Positions 32,463 through 41,401 of a DNA stretch of 50,697 bases are shown here, one piece after another. Source of the stretch: a virus; the IMG/VR virus record IMGVR_UViG_3300010148_003999, positions 1-50,697 of that record. One strand, given 5' to 3'. A program made the position numbers and the translations under genes. Under the pieces are notes generated by a model that ran no database searches, was not told where the DNA came from, and saw nothing but the letters and a program-made list of their open reading frames with translations. How positions within the stretch are numbered: position 1 is the first letter of the stretch; each line of letters begins with the position of its first letter.

Positions 32463-34196
32463 TTACAAACCACTTAAAATTTCACCTAAAATATCCTCTT
32501 CATTTATATTATCACCCATTACAGTATCTATAACAGATTTCTTTTTATTAACTATTTCATATATAGTTCTTTCTATCGTATTGTCGTATATTGGGTACAT
32601 ACATGATACTTTTTTATCTTGTCCTATTCTAAAAGCTCTATCTTCACATTGGGACATATCCGAAGGTACAAAAGATAAATCATTAAATATAACTACTTCA
32701 GCAGCAGTTAAAGTAATTCCTACACCAGCCGCTTTAACATTACCAATAAAAACTTTTACTTTATCATCGTTTTGAAATCTGTCTACGCTTTCTTGTCTAT
32801 CTTCTTTTTTCATAGTACCATTAAGAATTACAGATTCTTTTTTGTATTTTTCATGTAGTGTCATTAGTGGTTCGGTGAAATTAGTAAAGACTATAACTTT
32901 TTTATCCTGTTGTAGACATTGTTCTATTAACTGTATAGTTTCTTTAACTTTTTCTAAAGCTATAATTTGTCTGACCTTCATTAGTTTAGATAATTGTATA
33001 GATAACCCCCTATTTCTATTTTGTCTACGCCAATCTAAATATTCACCCATTTCTTCTTCATAGGTTTTAGATTTTAATTCCATATGTATGGGTGTTATAA
33101 TTTTATCTGGTAAATCCAAAACATCTTCTTTTAGTCTCCTCAAAACTTTATCATTAGTTTTATCACGAAGTTCTTCTAAGTTAGTAGCACCAAAAGTTAA
33201 CCAAACTTTTCGATACCCTCTAAAAATTTGTTTACCATCACAATATCTTCTAACATAATTAATCCAGTTGTTAGCAACTCTAGACCCAACTAATTTTAAT
33301 AAGTTATAATAATTCATGGGTCTAGAAGTCATAGGTGTACCTGATAATAACCATAACCTATCTATTTTAGAGGTTAAATTGTTAACTAATTTAGTTCTTT
33401 GTGCTTTACCGTTTGAGACGTAGTGAGCCTCGTCTATGATAACCAAATCAAATTTAGATTCTAAAATTTGTTTTTTCTTGTCTTTGTCTACGGGTAAAGA
33501 ATGAAAATTTTTAAGTATATCATAATTTATAATAACATATTTACTATCCTCCCATTTTTTACCTTCAACTATGCCTACAGTTGCACTTGTATAGTTTTCT
33601 ATTTCTCTTTTCCAGTTAACTTTTAAAGATGCTGGACAAATAATTAATATTTTTTTTGCCTTACAACTTATACTAGCCATTATAGCTGAACTAGTTTTAC
33701 CTAAACCCATGTCATCAGCTAGTATGTATTTTTTATTTGAAACTAGTTTTGTTATAGCTTTTTCTTGGTGTTTAAATGGGGGTCTATGTGCAAATTCAGT
33801 AAAGTCAACTTTTAAGTCTGGGTTGGCTCTAGGAATTATCTGATTTTTAGGTACCCAAAAAGCATTTAAATTATCAGACTTAAGTATTTTACCCCACACA
33901 TGATATGCTTTATCAGTTTCAGACAATAACTTCTCAATCCAAATAGATTTAGGTGGTGACTGTAAAAGTTTTGTAGACATGTATTCTTTAGATAAATAAT
34001 CATCTATTTCCATCCATAACCTAACAACTTTAGGTTTTTCTTTATAATTTTTATTTATATAATCTGCTTGTGAACGAGTTAATTTAAAACTTTTATTATT
34101 AAGCATAGTATTTTTGAGGCCTATAATATAGTTATTGGCCCCACTATAATCAGCTAAAGAATTCTTAGCTTTAATTTCTGGTGGGAAATTTTCCAT
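32463..34196 (-). CDS. SNF2-family ATPase, SMARCAL1-like
   Basis: A 577-residue superfamily 2 ATPase. Motif I is DDMGLGKT (161-168), motif II DEAH (255-258), motif III LWLLSGTPMTSR, then IVFTNFTEP-like VIVFTNFTEPL (motif IV), GVGITLTAAEVVIFND (V) and QCEDRAFRIGQDKKV (VI). The DRxxRIGQ form and GLGKT loop define SNF2-type proteins; the compact size recalls SMARCAL1-like annealing translocases. T4-like phages use UvsW-type helicases for fork remodelling, and this protein may fill that role. The N-terminal 130 residues are a separate, unassigned domain. It is divergent from the tail genes, with 65 bp between starts. Confidence 0.88.
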   Translation of the reverse strand: MENFPPEIKAKNSLADYSGANNYIIGLKNTMLNNKSFKLTRSQADYINKNYKEKPKVVRLWMEIDDYLSKEYMSTKLLQSPPKSIWIEKLLSETDKAYHVWGKILKSDNLNAFWVPKNQIIPRANPDLKVDFTEFAHRPPFKHQEKAITKLVSNKKYILADDMGLGKTSSAIMASISCKAKKILIICPASLKVNWKREIENYTSATVGIVEGKKWEDSKYVIINYDILKNFHSLPVDKDKKKQILESKFDLVIIDEAHYVSNGKAQRTKLVNNLTSKIDRLWLLSGTPMTSRPMNYYNLLKLVGSRVANNWINYVRRYCDGKQIFRGYRKVWLTFGATNLEELRDKTNDKVLRRLKEDVLDLPDKIITPIHMELKSKTYEEEMGEYLDWRRQNRNRGLSIQLSKLMKVRQIIALEKVKETIQLIEQCLQQDKKVIVFTNFTEPLMTLHEKYKKESVILNGTMKKEDRQESVDRFQNDDKVKVFIGNVKAAGVGITLTAAEVVIFNDLSFVPSDMSQCEDRAFRIGQDKKVSCMYPIYDNTIERTIYEIVNKKKSVIDTVMGDNINEEDILGEILSGL

Positions 34197-34235
34197 ATTA
34201 AAAATATAATAAAAAGAGAAAAGAAAGACAAATTA

Positions 34236-34243
34236 TATTTATA
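34236..34243 (+). promoter_or_regulatory. Putative late promoter element (TATTTATA)
   Basis: Sequence TTATATTTATAATAAAAGG, 18 bp before the ATG at 34262, in the gap divergent from the SNF2 gene. First late-type element of the tail module. Confidence 0.6.
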
Positions 34244-34245
34244 AT

Positions 34246-34259
34246 AAAAGGACACATTA
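34246..34259 (+). promoter_or_regulatory. Ribosome-binding leader AAAAGGACACATTA
   Basis: Identical to the leader of the neck-like gene at 31922 on the other strand. The AAAGGA core lies 9 bp before the ATG at 34262. Confidence 0.55.
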
Positions 34260-34261
34260 AT

Positions 34262-34777
34262 ATGGCAAATAAAAAAATACCAATTACAAGAATATCTAAA
34301 TTTTTTGGTTCTGAGGATTTTAAGTTAGAACAGAGTATGGGGATGGAGTGGTTACATGGTGATATGCATTTTACTTTGGTATTATTTAGAGTAGACTCTA
34401 AGCTTTCAGATGTAGATGATGTTTATGGTGAGTCGGGTCCTGAAGAAATTAGATATAAACCACCTGTGGAGTTTAATGCCTATGTAAAAATAGACCCACC
34501 AAGACTAGATAGTTATGCTACTGGTTTAGTTAAGGATTTAGAACCTGGTAACATGACTCTAGGGGTTTACCTAAAACATCTAGAAGAATTAGATATAGAT
34601 ATTAATTATGGTGACTACATAGGTTATCCGGAAAAAGAAGATAAGATGAGATACTATACTGTAACTAATGATGGTAGGGTAACATCAGATAATAAACACA
34701 CAATAGGTGGGTATAAGGCTTTTTATAGGACAATAGTTTGTGCTTATGTAAGTCCAAACGAATTTAAAGGAATATAA
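34262..34777 (+). CDS. Virion structural protein, neck/tail region
   Basis: A 171-residue protein. MEWLHGDMHFTLVLFRVDSKLSDVDDVYGES followed by IRYKPPVEFNAYVKID has the pattern V-(D/Y)-x-x-x-(S/T)-x-x-D-D-V-Y-G-E ... P-P-V-E seen in structural proteins of large myophages. It ends in a beta-type region (GGYKAFYRTIVCAYV). It overlaps the next gene's ATG by 1 bp and precedes the sheath, so a tail-completion or neck role is plausible. I cannot match it to a specific T4 protein. Confidence 0.6.
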   Translation: MANKKIPITRISKFFGSEDFKLEQSMGMEWLHGDMHFTLVLFRVDSKLSDVDDVYGESGPEEIRYKPPVEFNAYVKIDPPRLDSYATGLVKDLEPGNMTLGVYLKHLEELDIDINYGDYIGYPEKEDKMRYYTVTNDGRVTSDNKHTIGGYKAFYRTIVCAYVSPNEFKGI

Positions 34778-35850
34778 TGTCATTACCTAAAAAAATAAAA
34801 AAACACTTAAATATAGCACCAGGACCTATACAACCACATTACCCACAAGGTTATGATGGTACACAAGTACCTAATCGAAGAAAAGAATTATTTGATTTAA
34901 TCAATGATGATGGTACCTTTTTACCAAAATCTTTATTACACGCTGATTTAGATAGAGGAATGTTAGATTTTGTACAAAATGAATTACAAACCGTAACTAA
35001 TGGTAAAAAGATAAATGTAATAGATAGAATATTAACGTTACAAAGATGGGCAGAATTTTCACAAACTTGGCAATTTAGTACTTCAGATAAAAATGTTGAT
35101 TTACCATTTATAGTTGTGGTTAGGAATCCAGATGTACAATATGGTAGTAACCCAGCTTTACAATACACAATACCTGATAGAAAACAATTTCATTATGCAA
35201 AAGTACCTACTTGGGATGGGAATAGAAAAGGTTACGATGTCTACACCATACCACAACCAGTACCTGTAGATATTATATATGATGTAAAAATAATATGTAA
35301 TAGAATGAGAGAATTAAATACCTTTAATAAAATCACACTACAAAAATTCACATCTAGACAAGCTTATACTTTTGTTAAAGGTCATTACATACCTATAGTT
35401 ATGCAATCAATTGGTGACGAAAGTAAAATAGATACCGAAGAAAGGAGATACTATCAACAAAGTTATCAATTTCAACTACAAGGATTTTTACTAGACGAGG
35501 AGGAGTTTGAGGTTAAGCCAGCTATTAACAGAAGTTTAGTTTTATATGGTTTTGACGAACAAAATAGAAAAAGAGAAAAGAAAAATTTGGGTGAAAAAAA
35601 TCCTGATAAAGTTAGGACTGTTATTGAGTTTGATGATGTAACAACTATAAAGACAATAGATTATGTTTATAAAAATGACATTACTGTTATGAGGACTAGT
35701 AATATTGATAGTGTTACTTTTACTATTGATGGTGTAACTTTAGATAGTCCAGTTCAGGTAAATGGTGGTAATACTTTAACAATTACAATAACTAAAACAA
35801 ATCCCGGGAGTCCCTCTAAACTAATAATTCAAGAAAAATTAGTTAGATAA
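34777..35850 (+). CDS. Virion structural protein, tail-completion candidate
   Basis: A 357-residue protein. It contains RILTLQRWAEFSQTWQFSTSD, then IPQPVPVDIIYDVKIICNRMRELN and SRQAYTFVKGHYIPIVMQSIGDES, features I associate with conserved tail or neck proteins of large myophages. The C-terminal 80 residues (TTIKTIDYVYKNDITVMRTSNI) look like an added beta domain. It is read with the 171-residue gene and lies 327 bp before the tail sheath, with a small antisense gene between. Sheath terminator or tail-completion is an inference from position. Confidence 0.55.
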   Translation: MSLPKKIKKHLNIAPGPIQPHYPQGYDGTQVPNRRKELFDLINDDGTFLPKSLLHADLDRGMLDFVQNELQTVTNGKKINVIDRILTLQRWAEFSQTWQFSTSDKNVDLPFIVVVRNPDVQYGSNPALQYTIPDRKQFHYAKVPTWDGNRKGYDVYTIPQPVPVDIIYDVKIICNRMRELNTFNKITLQKFTSRQAYTFVKGHYIPIVMQSIGDESKIDTEERRYYQQSYQFQLQGFLLDEEEFEVKPAINRSLVLYGFDEQNRKREKKNLGEKNPDKVRTVIEFDDVTTIKTIDYVYKNDITVMRTSNIDSVTFTIDGVTLDSPVQVNGGNTLTITITKTNPGSPSKLIIQEKLVR

Positions 35851-35851
35851 A

Positions 35852-36019
35852 CTATTCCATGTATATACCTTTTTTAGGTTTACATTTTTCAGTTATTAAT
35901 TTTTCTACAAAAGCAAACATCTTTAACCCATTATTTTTACAATACTCTTTTAGTAAAGAATGAGACTTAACACTAATCTTTATATTTTTAATTTTTTGTT
36001 TTTTACTTTCTGAACGCAT
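35852..36019 (-). CDS. Small ribbon-helix-helix-like DNA-binding protein
   Basis: A 55-residue basic protein from the ATG at 36019 (MRSESKKQKIKNIKISVKSH); the longer frame to 36085 reaches into an operator-like repeat and is rejected. KIKNIKISVKSHSLLKEYCKN followed by LKMFAFVEKLITEK fits one beta strand plus two helices of an Arc/CopG-type domain. It is antisense in the 326 bp gap between two structural genes. A GTATGAA repeat cluster 33-61 bp upstream may be its operator, suggesting autoregulation. Confidence 0.6.
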   Translation of the reverse strand: MRSESKKQKIKNIKISVKSHSLLKEYCKNNGLKMFAFVEKLITEKCKPKKGIYME

Positions 36020-36051
36020 ATAGTAAGGGTTTTTACAATAAATAACGTATA

Positions 36052-36080
36052 GTATGAAAAAAGTATGAATATTTTCATAC
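36052..36080. promoter_or_regulatory. Operator-like repeats, GTATGAA inverted repeat
   Basis: GTATGAA at 36052-36058 and 36063-36069, then TTCATAC at 36074-36080. The last two form a perfect 7 bp inverted repeat with a TATT centre; the first is a direct copy 11 bp away. The cluster lies upstream of the small RHH-like gene, between a minus-strand TTTG and a weak TAnnTTT-like element, as an autoregulatory site would. Confidence 0.5.
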
Positions 36081-36130
36081 AACAATCAAAATATCCACTT
36101 TTACTACGTAACTTTTGTGATTACCTGATG

Positions 36131-36138
36131 TATTTATA
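36131..36138 (+). promoter_or_regulatory. Putative late promoter element (TATTTATA)
   Basis: Sequence GTATTTATAATAAACG, 38 bp before the ATG of the sheath gene at 36177. Confidence 0.6.
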
Positions 36139-36176
36139 ATAAACGAAAATAAATAATTTTTTAAAAAATATATAAA

Positions 36177-39100
36177 ATGGCAGACGGTAATAAGGTATTT
36201 GTTTCTCCTGGTGTATACACATCGGAGAAAGATTTAACATTTGTAGCACAAAGTGTTGGTGTTACAACACTAGGTTTGGTTGGTGAAACTTTAAAAGGAC
36301 CAGCCTTTGAACCAATATTTATATCATCTTATGATGATTTTGTAACTAGATTCGGTGGAACGTCACCAGAATTGTACGTAGATTCACAAATCCCTAAATA
36401 TGAGTTAGGGTATATTGCAAAATCATACTTAAGTCAATCAAATCAACTATTTGTAACTAGAGTACTAGGTTTAAGTGGTTATGATGCTGGACCTTCCTGG
36501 TCAATTCAGACTATAGGTCAGTTAGAACCATCAGGTCTTGAACATTCGTATTCAGCTTTGACTTCTACATCAGGTAATACAGCTTTACCTTTTTTCATCC
36601 CACTTACAGGGGATAGTTATTATTCTGGTTCTACTGTTGGTGCCGATGCTTTTACAACTGCTGCCCTCTCAACACCGTTTTGGACAAGTATACCTTCAGA
36701 ATTAACAGGTATTGATTTTGGTTCTTGGTCTGAAACAGGACAAACAATCACATTAAATGACGGCTCAACACTTTCATCATTTAATCAATCATTTTTAAAT
36801 TGGGCACAGGACTCAATTATACTTAGTAGTGACACTCAATTTAACGACGCTTTATCCTCTGGTGATACTGGTGGATGTACATTTGGTGTATCTCCGTGTA
36901 TACCAGTAGCCTTAGACGGTACTGTATACCAATATGGATGTATACCACAATATCTAACTAATACAGCAACTGGTATAACAACAGATTCGTTATCTGCTTT
37001 TACATTTGCAAATTCAACCACAGGCTCTAGTTCTTCAATAACAAATGTTTTATCAACTAATTGTGCAGACCTAACTTCTTATGAAAACGACCCTTGGTAT
37101 TATGGTTTATTTGAATATACTGGAAGTACTCAATGTTGTACGGGTACAACATATAGTGGGTTATCATACCAACTATATTCAAGTGGATATACTTCAGGAC
37201 AAGGAGTTCCAATGGAACAAGCTACTGGTACAACACTTGATAGTACTGGTGGTACAATTGTTGTTTTATCTGGATATGCTGTATTCGACATTATAAATTA
37301 CCAAGGAGTAACAGCTAATACTGAGTGGGATGGTATGGACATACTAACATTTAGGTCTAGAGGTTTAAGTTCTCTAGGTAGTGGTGGTCCAGTATACGCA
37401 ATAAGTGGAAATACAGTAGGAAATGTAGAATTTGATTGTAGTGGTTCTTATGAATCTGTACTTGAAGACCCATTTGCTACATTTGGAATTAGTGCAAGAA
37501 CTGATGAGGGTAACGTTTATACTTTTGAAGCTTCTATGTCTAATACGGCTCAAAATTTTGCACCTAGAGTATTTGGTAGAAGTCCGTTTGATAAAAAAGA
37601 AGTTGAGGTTCCTATCTTTGTTGAGGAGGCTTATCCAACACTATTAAATATAGGAAGAAAATTAGGAAAAGTTAGGGGACTTCAATGTTGTCTACAATTC
37701 CTACCAAGTGCAAGAGCTACAGTAAACACGAACACTATAGCTTGGTACATGAATCAATTTGAAACACCTGAAACACCTTATATTGTATCTGAATTACAAG
37801 GTAGTGATGTATTTAGATTGTTTAAATTTGTGTCTATATCAGATGGTTCAGCAGCTAATAGAGAATATAAAGTTTCTATAGTTAATCTTTCTTTTGAAAG
37901 AGCAGAATTTGATATCCTAGTTAGAGACTTTTTTGATACTGACGCAAACCCAGTAGTTTTAGAGAAATTTACTAGATGTAGTCTAGACCCAACAAAAGTA
38001 TCATTTGTTGGTAGAAAAATAGGTACGTCAACTGGAGAATTCGAGTTAAAATCTAAATATACAATGATTTACCCAACAGAGGCTTTACTAGATGGAACTT
38101 TTACTGGTTCTTTACCGGCTGGTTTTGAGGGTTATAGATTTAGAAGATATGGAAATTGTGGTGTAAACCCAAAAATTATATATAAAACAAAATATTTTAA
38201 TCCTGGTGAAATAGTATTTGACCCACCATATGGTTCAGCTACAGGTAATAATGTAATAAGAAGTGGTGGTGACAAAGTTAGTAAAGTTTATTTAGGTATT
38301 TCCGATAGTACTGGAGCTGGATTTGACGCTGATTTCTTTGATTTTAAAGGTTATATCCCACCAACTAATATTTGTACTGGAACCGCTGGTTCACAGTGGG
38401 AGGTTGTAACTAAAGGATTCCATATGGATTCTGGAGCAACTGTTGTTATTGGGGGTGTTGGTACTTACCTAGACTGGTCATCTACAACATTGGCTGGTGA
38501 GTCTATTTTTGAAGTTGGAGCTGGACAATTTAACACAGAACCTACTTTAAGTACCGAACCATATAAATCACTGAGGTCACGTAAATTTACAATTGCACCA
38601 AGTGGAGGTTTTGATGGCTTTGATATCTATAGAAAAACAAGGTCTAATACTGACGATTATAGAATGGGACTTACTGGTTTCCTAAACGGAGCTTGTACAA
38701 GTGCTGATTTTCCTACGGCAACTGGTGATGGTTCATTTAAAAAATTAAGTACTAGTGAAGCTAATACAGACTATTTCGCTTATTTAAGAGGTATAAATGA
38801 GTTTAGTAATCCAGAGTCTGTAGATATAAATGTATTTGCAACACCAGGAATTGATTATGTTGATAATTTAGGTTTAGTAAATGAATCTATAGACATGGTA
38901 GAAACTGATAGAGCTGACTCTCTTTACATTACAACAACACCAGACTTTAATATGTTCGTCCCAACAAATTCAGACCCAGTCAATCAAGTAACACCAGATG
39001 AAGCTGTGGATAATATAGAGGATTCTTTAATAGATTCTAACTATACAGCAACTTATTATCCTTGGGTTCAGATAAGAGACGCGGCTAACAATAAACAAGT

Positions 39101-39656
39101 ATACATACCACCAACTGCGGAGGTAATGAGAAATATAGCTCTAACAGATAATATATCATTCCCATGGTTCGCATCAGCTGGTTATACAAGAGGTTTAGTT
39201 AACGCTGTGAAAGCTAGAAAGAAACTTACGTTAGATGAAAGAGATACATTATACGTTGGTAGATTGAACCCAATCGCAACATTTAGTGATACAGGCCCAA
39301 TTATCTGGGGTAATAAAACTCTACAAATTAGAGAGTCTGCTTTAGATAGAATTAATGTTAGAAGATTATTACTACAAACTAGAAAATTAATATCAGCGGT
39401 AGCAGTAAGATTAATATTCGAACAAAATGATGATGTGGTTAGACAACAATTCTTAGACTTGGTAAATCCAATACTAGATTCTATTAGAAGAGACAGAGGT
39501 TTAACAGACTTTAGAGTTGTTCTTTCAAATGACCCAGAAGAAATAGATAGAAATGAAATGAATGGTAAGATATATATTAAACCAACAAGAGCTTTAGAAT
39601 ATATATTCGTTGAATTCCTAATAACACCTACTGGGGCCTCTTTTGAAGATATATAA
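36177..39656 (+). CDS. Tail sheath protein
   Basis: A 1159-residue contractile sheath. The start VFVSPGVYTSEKDLTFVAQSVGVTTLGLVGETLKGPAF is the sheath signature (S-P-G-V-Y, then G-x-V-G). The last 170 residues (RDTLYVGRLNPIATFSDTGPIIWGNKTLQ, then NVRRLLLQTRKLISAVAVRLIFEQND) match the conserved C-terminal domain that wraps the tube and links subunits. It is much longer than T4 gp18 (659); the extra mass lies in the centre (about 100-400 and 700-950) and is Gly/Ser/Thr-rich and probably surface-exposed. It carries its own late-type element and precedes two acidic proteins. Confidence 0.93.
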   Translation: MADGNKVFVSPGVYTSEKDLTFVAQSVGVTTLGLVGETLKGPAFEPIFISSYDDFVTRFGGTSPELYVDSQIPKYELGYIAKSYLSQSNQLFVTRVLGLSGYDAGPSWSIQTIGQLEPSGLEHSYSALTSTSGNTALPFFIPLTGDSYYSGSTVGADAFTTAALSTPFWTSIPSELTGIDFGSWSETGQTITLNDGSTLSSFNQSFLNWAQDSIILSSDTQFNDALSSGDTGGCTFGVSPCIPVALDGTVYQYGCIPQYLTNTATGITTDSLSAFTFANSTTGSSSSITNVLSTNCADLTSYENDPWYYGLFEYTGSTQCCTGTTYSGLSYQLYSSGYTSGQGVPMEQATGTTLDSTGGTIVVLSGYAVFDIINYQGVTANTEWDGMDILTFRSRGLSSLGSGGPVYAISGNTVGNVEFDCSGSYESVLEDPFATFGISARTDEGNVYTFEASMSNTAQNFAPRVFGRSPFDKKEVEVPIFVEEAYPTLLNIGRKLGKVRGLQCCLQFLPSARATVNTNTIAWYMNQFETPETPYIVSELQGSDVFRLFKFVSISDGSAANREYKVSIVNLSFERAEFDILVRDFFDTDANPVVLEKFTRCSLDPTKVSFVGRKIGTSTGEFELKSKYTMIYPTEALLDGTFTGSLPAGFEGYRFRRYGNCGVNPKIIYKTKYFNPGEIVFDPPYGSATGNNVIRSGGDKVSKVYLGISDSTGAGFDADFFDFKGYIPPTNICTGTAGSQWEVVTKGFHMDSGATVVIGGVGTYLDWSSTTLAGESIFEVGAGQFNTEPTLSTEPYKSLRSRKFTIAPSGGFDGFDIYRKTRSNTDDYRMGLTGFLNGACTSADFPTATGDGSFKKLSTSEANTDYFAYLRGINEFSNPESVDINVFATPGIDYVDNLGLVNESIDMVETDRADSLYITTTPDFNMFVPTNSDPVNQVTPDEAVDNIEDSLIDSNYTATYYPWVQIRDAANNKQVYIPPTAEVMRNIALTDNISFPWFASAGYTRGLVNAVKARKKLTLDERDTLYVGRLNPIATFSDTGPIIWGNKTLQIRESALDRINVRRLLLQTRKLISAVAVRLIFEQNDDVVRQQFLDLVNPILDSIRRDRGLTDFRVVLSNDPEEIDRNEMNGKIYIKPTRALEYIFVEFLITPTGASFEDI

Positions 39657-39664
39657 TATTTATA
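39657..39664 (+). promoter_or_regulatory. Putative late promoter element (TATTTATA)
   Basis: Sequence ATATTTATAATAAAATAG, 13 bp before the ATG at 39678, overlapping the last base of the sheath stop region. Confidence 0.6.
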
Positions 39665-39677
39665 ATAAAATAGTGAG

Positions 39678-40256
39678 ATGAAATTTACAAAAAAAATATT
39701 GGTTGAATCTTTAAATAAGAAATCTACTGGTAATAAAACTTTTACTAATGGTAAAAAACAAAATGTAATTATTAGTGAAGAACAGTTAGAAAGAGTTCTA
39801 TCAATTATTCAAGAACAATGGCAAGAAATAAAATTAGAAGAAGACGCTAAACCAGACTTTTTAGATTTAGATGGTGATGGGGACAAAAAAGAAACCATGA
39901 AAAAAGCAGCTAAAGATAAAAAGGAAATGGAAGAAGGTAAGAAAAAAGACCATGATGGTGATGGTGATATAGATTCTGATGATTATTTAGCAGCAAAAGA
40001 TAAAGCTATTAAAAAGGCAATGAAAAAAGATGTAAAAGAAGATAGTGAAGGTGAGGAAACATATAACTATGGTGAAGATGAAGGTGCAGATGAAAAACAT
40101 ATTAAGGATTTAGAAAAAGATATGGCTTATGATGAAGACCACGAAGATAGACGTGAAAAAGGAACTCACTTTGAGTCTGAGGATGAAAAAGAAAAATTAA
40201 TTCAAGAAGACATTAAAAGAATGAAACAAATAATAAAACCAATAGCAAAAATTTAA
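39678..40256 (+). CDS. Acidic protein with two EF-hand-like loops
   Basis: A 192-residue, very acidic protein. Two calcium-binding-type loops stand out: DLDGDGDKKETM and DHDGDGDIDSDD (about residues 58-69 and 91-102). The N-terminus MKFTKKILVESLNKK is amphipathic with an LVE site resembling T4-type prohead targeting and cleavage sequences, and NVIISEEQLERVLSIIQEQ repeats a module found in neighbours. The C-terminal third is Glu/Asp-rich. It lies 21 bp after the sheath gene and 5 bp before another acidic gene. Calcium-binding or scaffold is inferred from motifs. Confidence 0.7.
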   Translation: MKFTKKILVESLNKKSTGNKTFTNGKKQNVIISEEQLERVLSIIQEQWQEIKLEEDAKPDFLDLDGDGDKKETMKKAAKDKKEMEEGKKKDHDGDGDIDSDDYLAAKDKAIKKAMKKDVKEDSEGEETYNYGEDEGADEKHIKDLEKDMAYDEDHEDRREKGTHFESEDEKEKLIQEDIKRMKQIIKPIAKI

Positions 40257-40261
40257 TAACT

Positions 40262-41350
40262 ATGGAAAAAAATATTTTAAATGAGTTAAATAGAGCTCGT
40301 GAAATAATGGGGTTAGATTTAATTAGTGAAGAACAATTAAATGAAAATATAGGTAATGGAAATGGCCAAAATTTCGGTCTAATGGGTACACCTACAGCAA
40401 AATATAAAGACCTTACAGAAAAAGAAGATATGGAAGAAAAAGACATGGAAGAAGGTCATAAAGAAGACCATGTTGAAGGAAAAGAAGACGAGGTAAAAGA
40501 AAATGGTAAAAATCCACCTATGGAAGGTGTTGAAGAGGGTAAGGTTGTTAAAGAACAAGAAGAGGAAGAAGAAGAAGAGGGGGAGGAAGAAGAAGTAGTA
40601 GACCCTAATGCTGTAGTTACAAGATATAAAAGAGTATTATTCGGTCAAGATAATGTAAATATAGGAGCTGAACTAGTCTACAAATATAACAAACAAAAGC
40701 AAAAACCAGTAAAGGGTAGTGCGATTGTAAGATGGGCAGATTTTGGTGACCTTATTTCTGATAGGGATAAACGTAAACCAGTAAAAGACTGGAGATATGA
40801 TTATAATAAAGATAGGCAAATGTACGATACATTAGCAAACCAATACCCAAAAAAGTACAAGAGTGGAATTTCTACAATATTAAAGAGAATAGTAGCAAGG
40901 AGAGCCGAAGAGTTAGGTGTTGATGTGGGTGATTTGAATCAGTTATTTGCTTCATTCTCAGAATTTGACCCATCACGTTACAAAGTAAGAACAAGTGAAA
41001 GAGCAGGTAGTTCCAAAAGAAGTGATGGTGAGAAAGGAAGTTATATAGGTTATCAGTTGAATAAAAGTAAAAGAGAAAATGAACAAGATGCACCAGACAA
41101 GTTTAGTAATTTTGTTTTAACATACATGCCAAAAGGTGGTGACCGACAAACAGTATATTTTTATAAAAATGGTAACGTTGAGGGCTCAAGTAGCCGTTGG
41201 GAACAAATGGTACAGGGGGTTGTAGATAGAAATGAAAAATATGAGTTATGTCAAGCATTACCAGATGAACTAAAAAATTCTAAAAACTGGTCAAAAACTA
41301 GTAGTAATGTTCGTGGAAGTTATAATCGTTCAAATTCAATAAAATGTTAG
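40262..41350 (+). CDS. Acidic N-terminus, putative virion protein
   Basis: A 362-residue protein. The N-terminus (EKNILNELNRAREIMGLDLISEEQLNE) shares the ISEEQL module with the previous gene. Residues about 55-115 are Glu-rich (a run of glutamates near 100-113). From about 120 to the end the protein is basic and folded-looking (VVTRYKRVLFGQDNVNIG, GISTILKRIVARRAEELGVDVG). Acidic tail plus basic domain suggests a processed head or tail protein. It shares a leader with no late-type element of its own, so it is probably read with the gene at 39678. No family recognised. A terminator follows 20 bp later. Confidence 0.6.
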   Translation: MEKNILNELNRAREIMGLDLISEEQLNENIGNGNGQNFGLMGTPTAKYKDLTEKEDMEEKDMEEGHKEDHVEGKEDEVKENGKNPPMEGVEEGKVVKEQEEEEEEEGEEEEVVDPNAVVTRYKRVLFGQDNVNIGAELVYKYNKQKQKPVKGSAIVRWADFGDLISDRDKRKPVKDWRYDYNKDRQMYDTLANQYPKKYKSGISTILKRIVARRAEELGVDVGDLNQLFASFSEFDPSRYKVRTSERAGSSKRSDGEKGSYIGYQLNKSKRENEQDAPDKFSNFVLTYMPKGGDRQTVYFYKNGNVEGSSSRWEQMVQGVVDRNEKYELCQALPDELKNSKNWSKTSSNVRGSYNRSNSIKC

Positions 41351-41370
41351 TATAAAACTTAATATAAATT

Positions 41371-41401
41371 AAAAAACTCCCTTTTTAGGGAGTTTTTTTT
41401 T
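41371..41401. terminator. Bidirectional terminator between convergent genes
   Basis: Stem CTCCC / GGGAG (41377-41381 and 41388-41392), extended by A6/T6 pairing, loop TTTTTA, then a T run to 41401. The A run on the left gives a T run on the minus strand, so it can end both the tail operon and the exported-protein gene. Confidence 0.85.

Noticed and set aside
36020-36085. N-terminal extension of the RHH-like gene to an ATG at 36085
   Set aside because: The 22 extra residues run through the GTATGAA repeat cluster and look like noise; ATG at 36019 gives a typical compact RHH protein.
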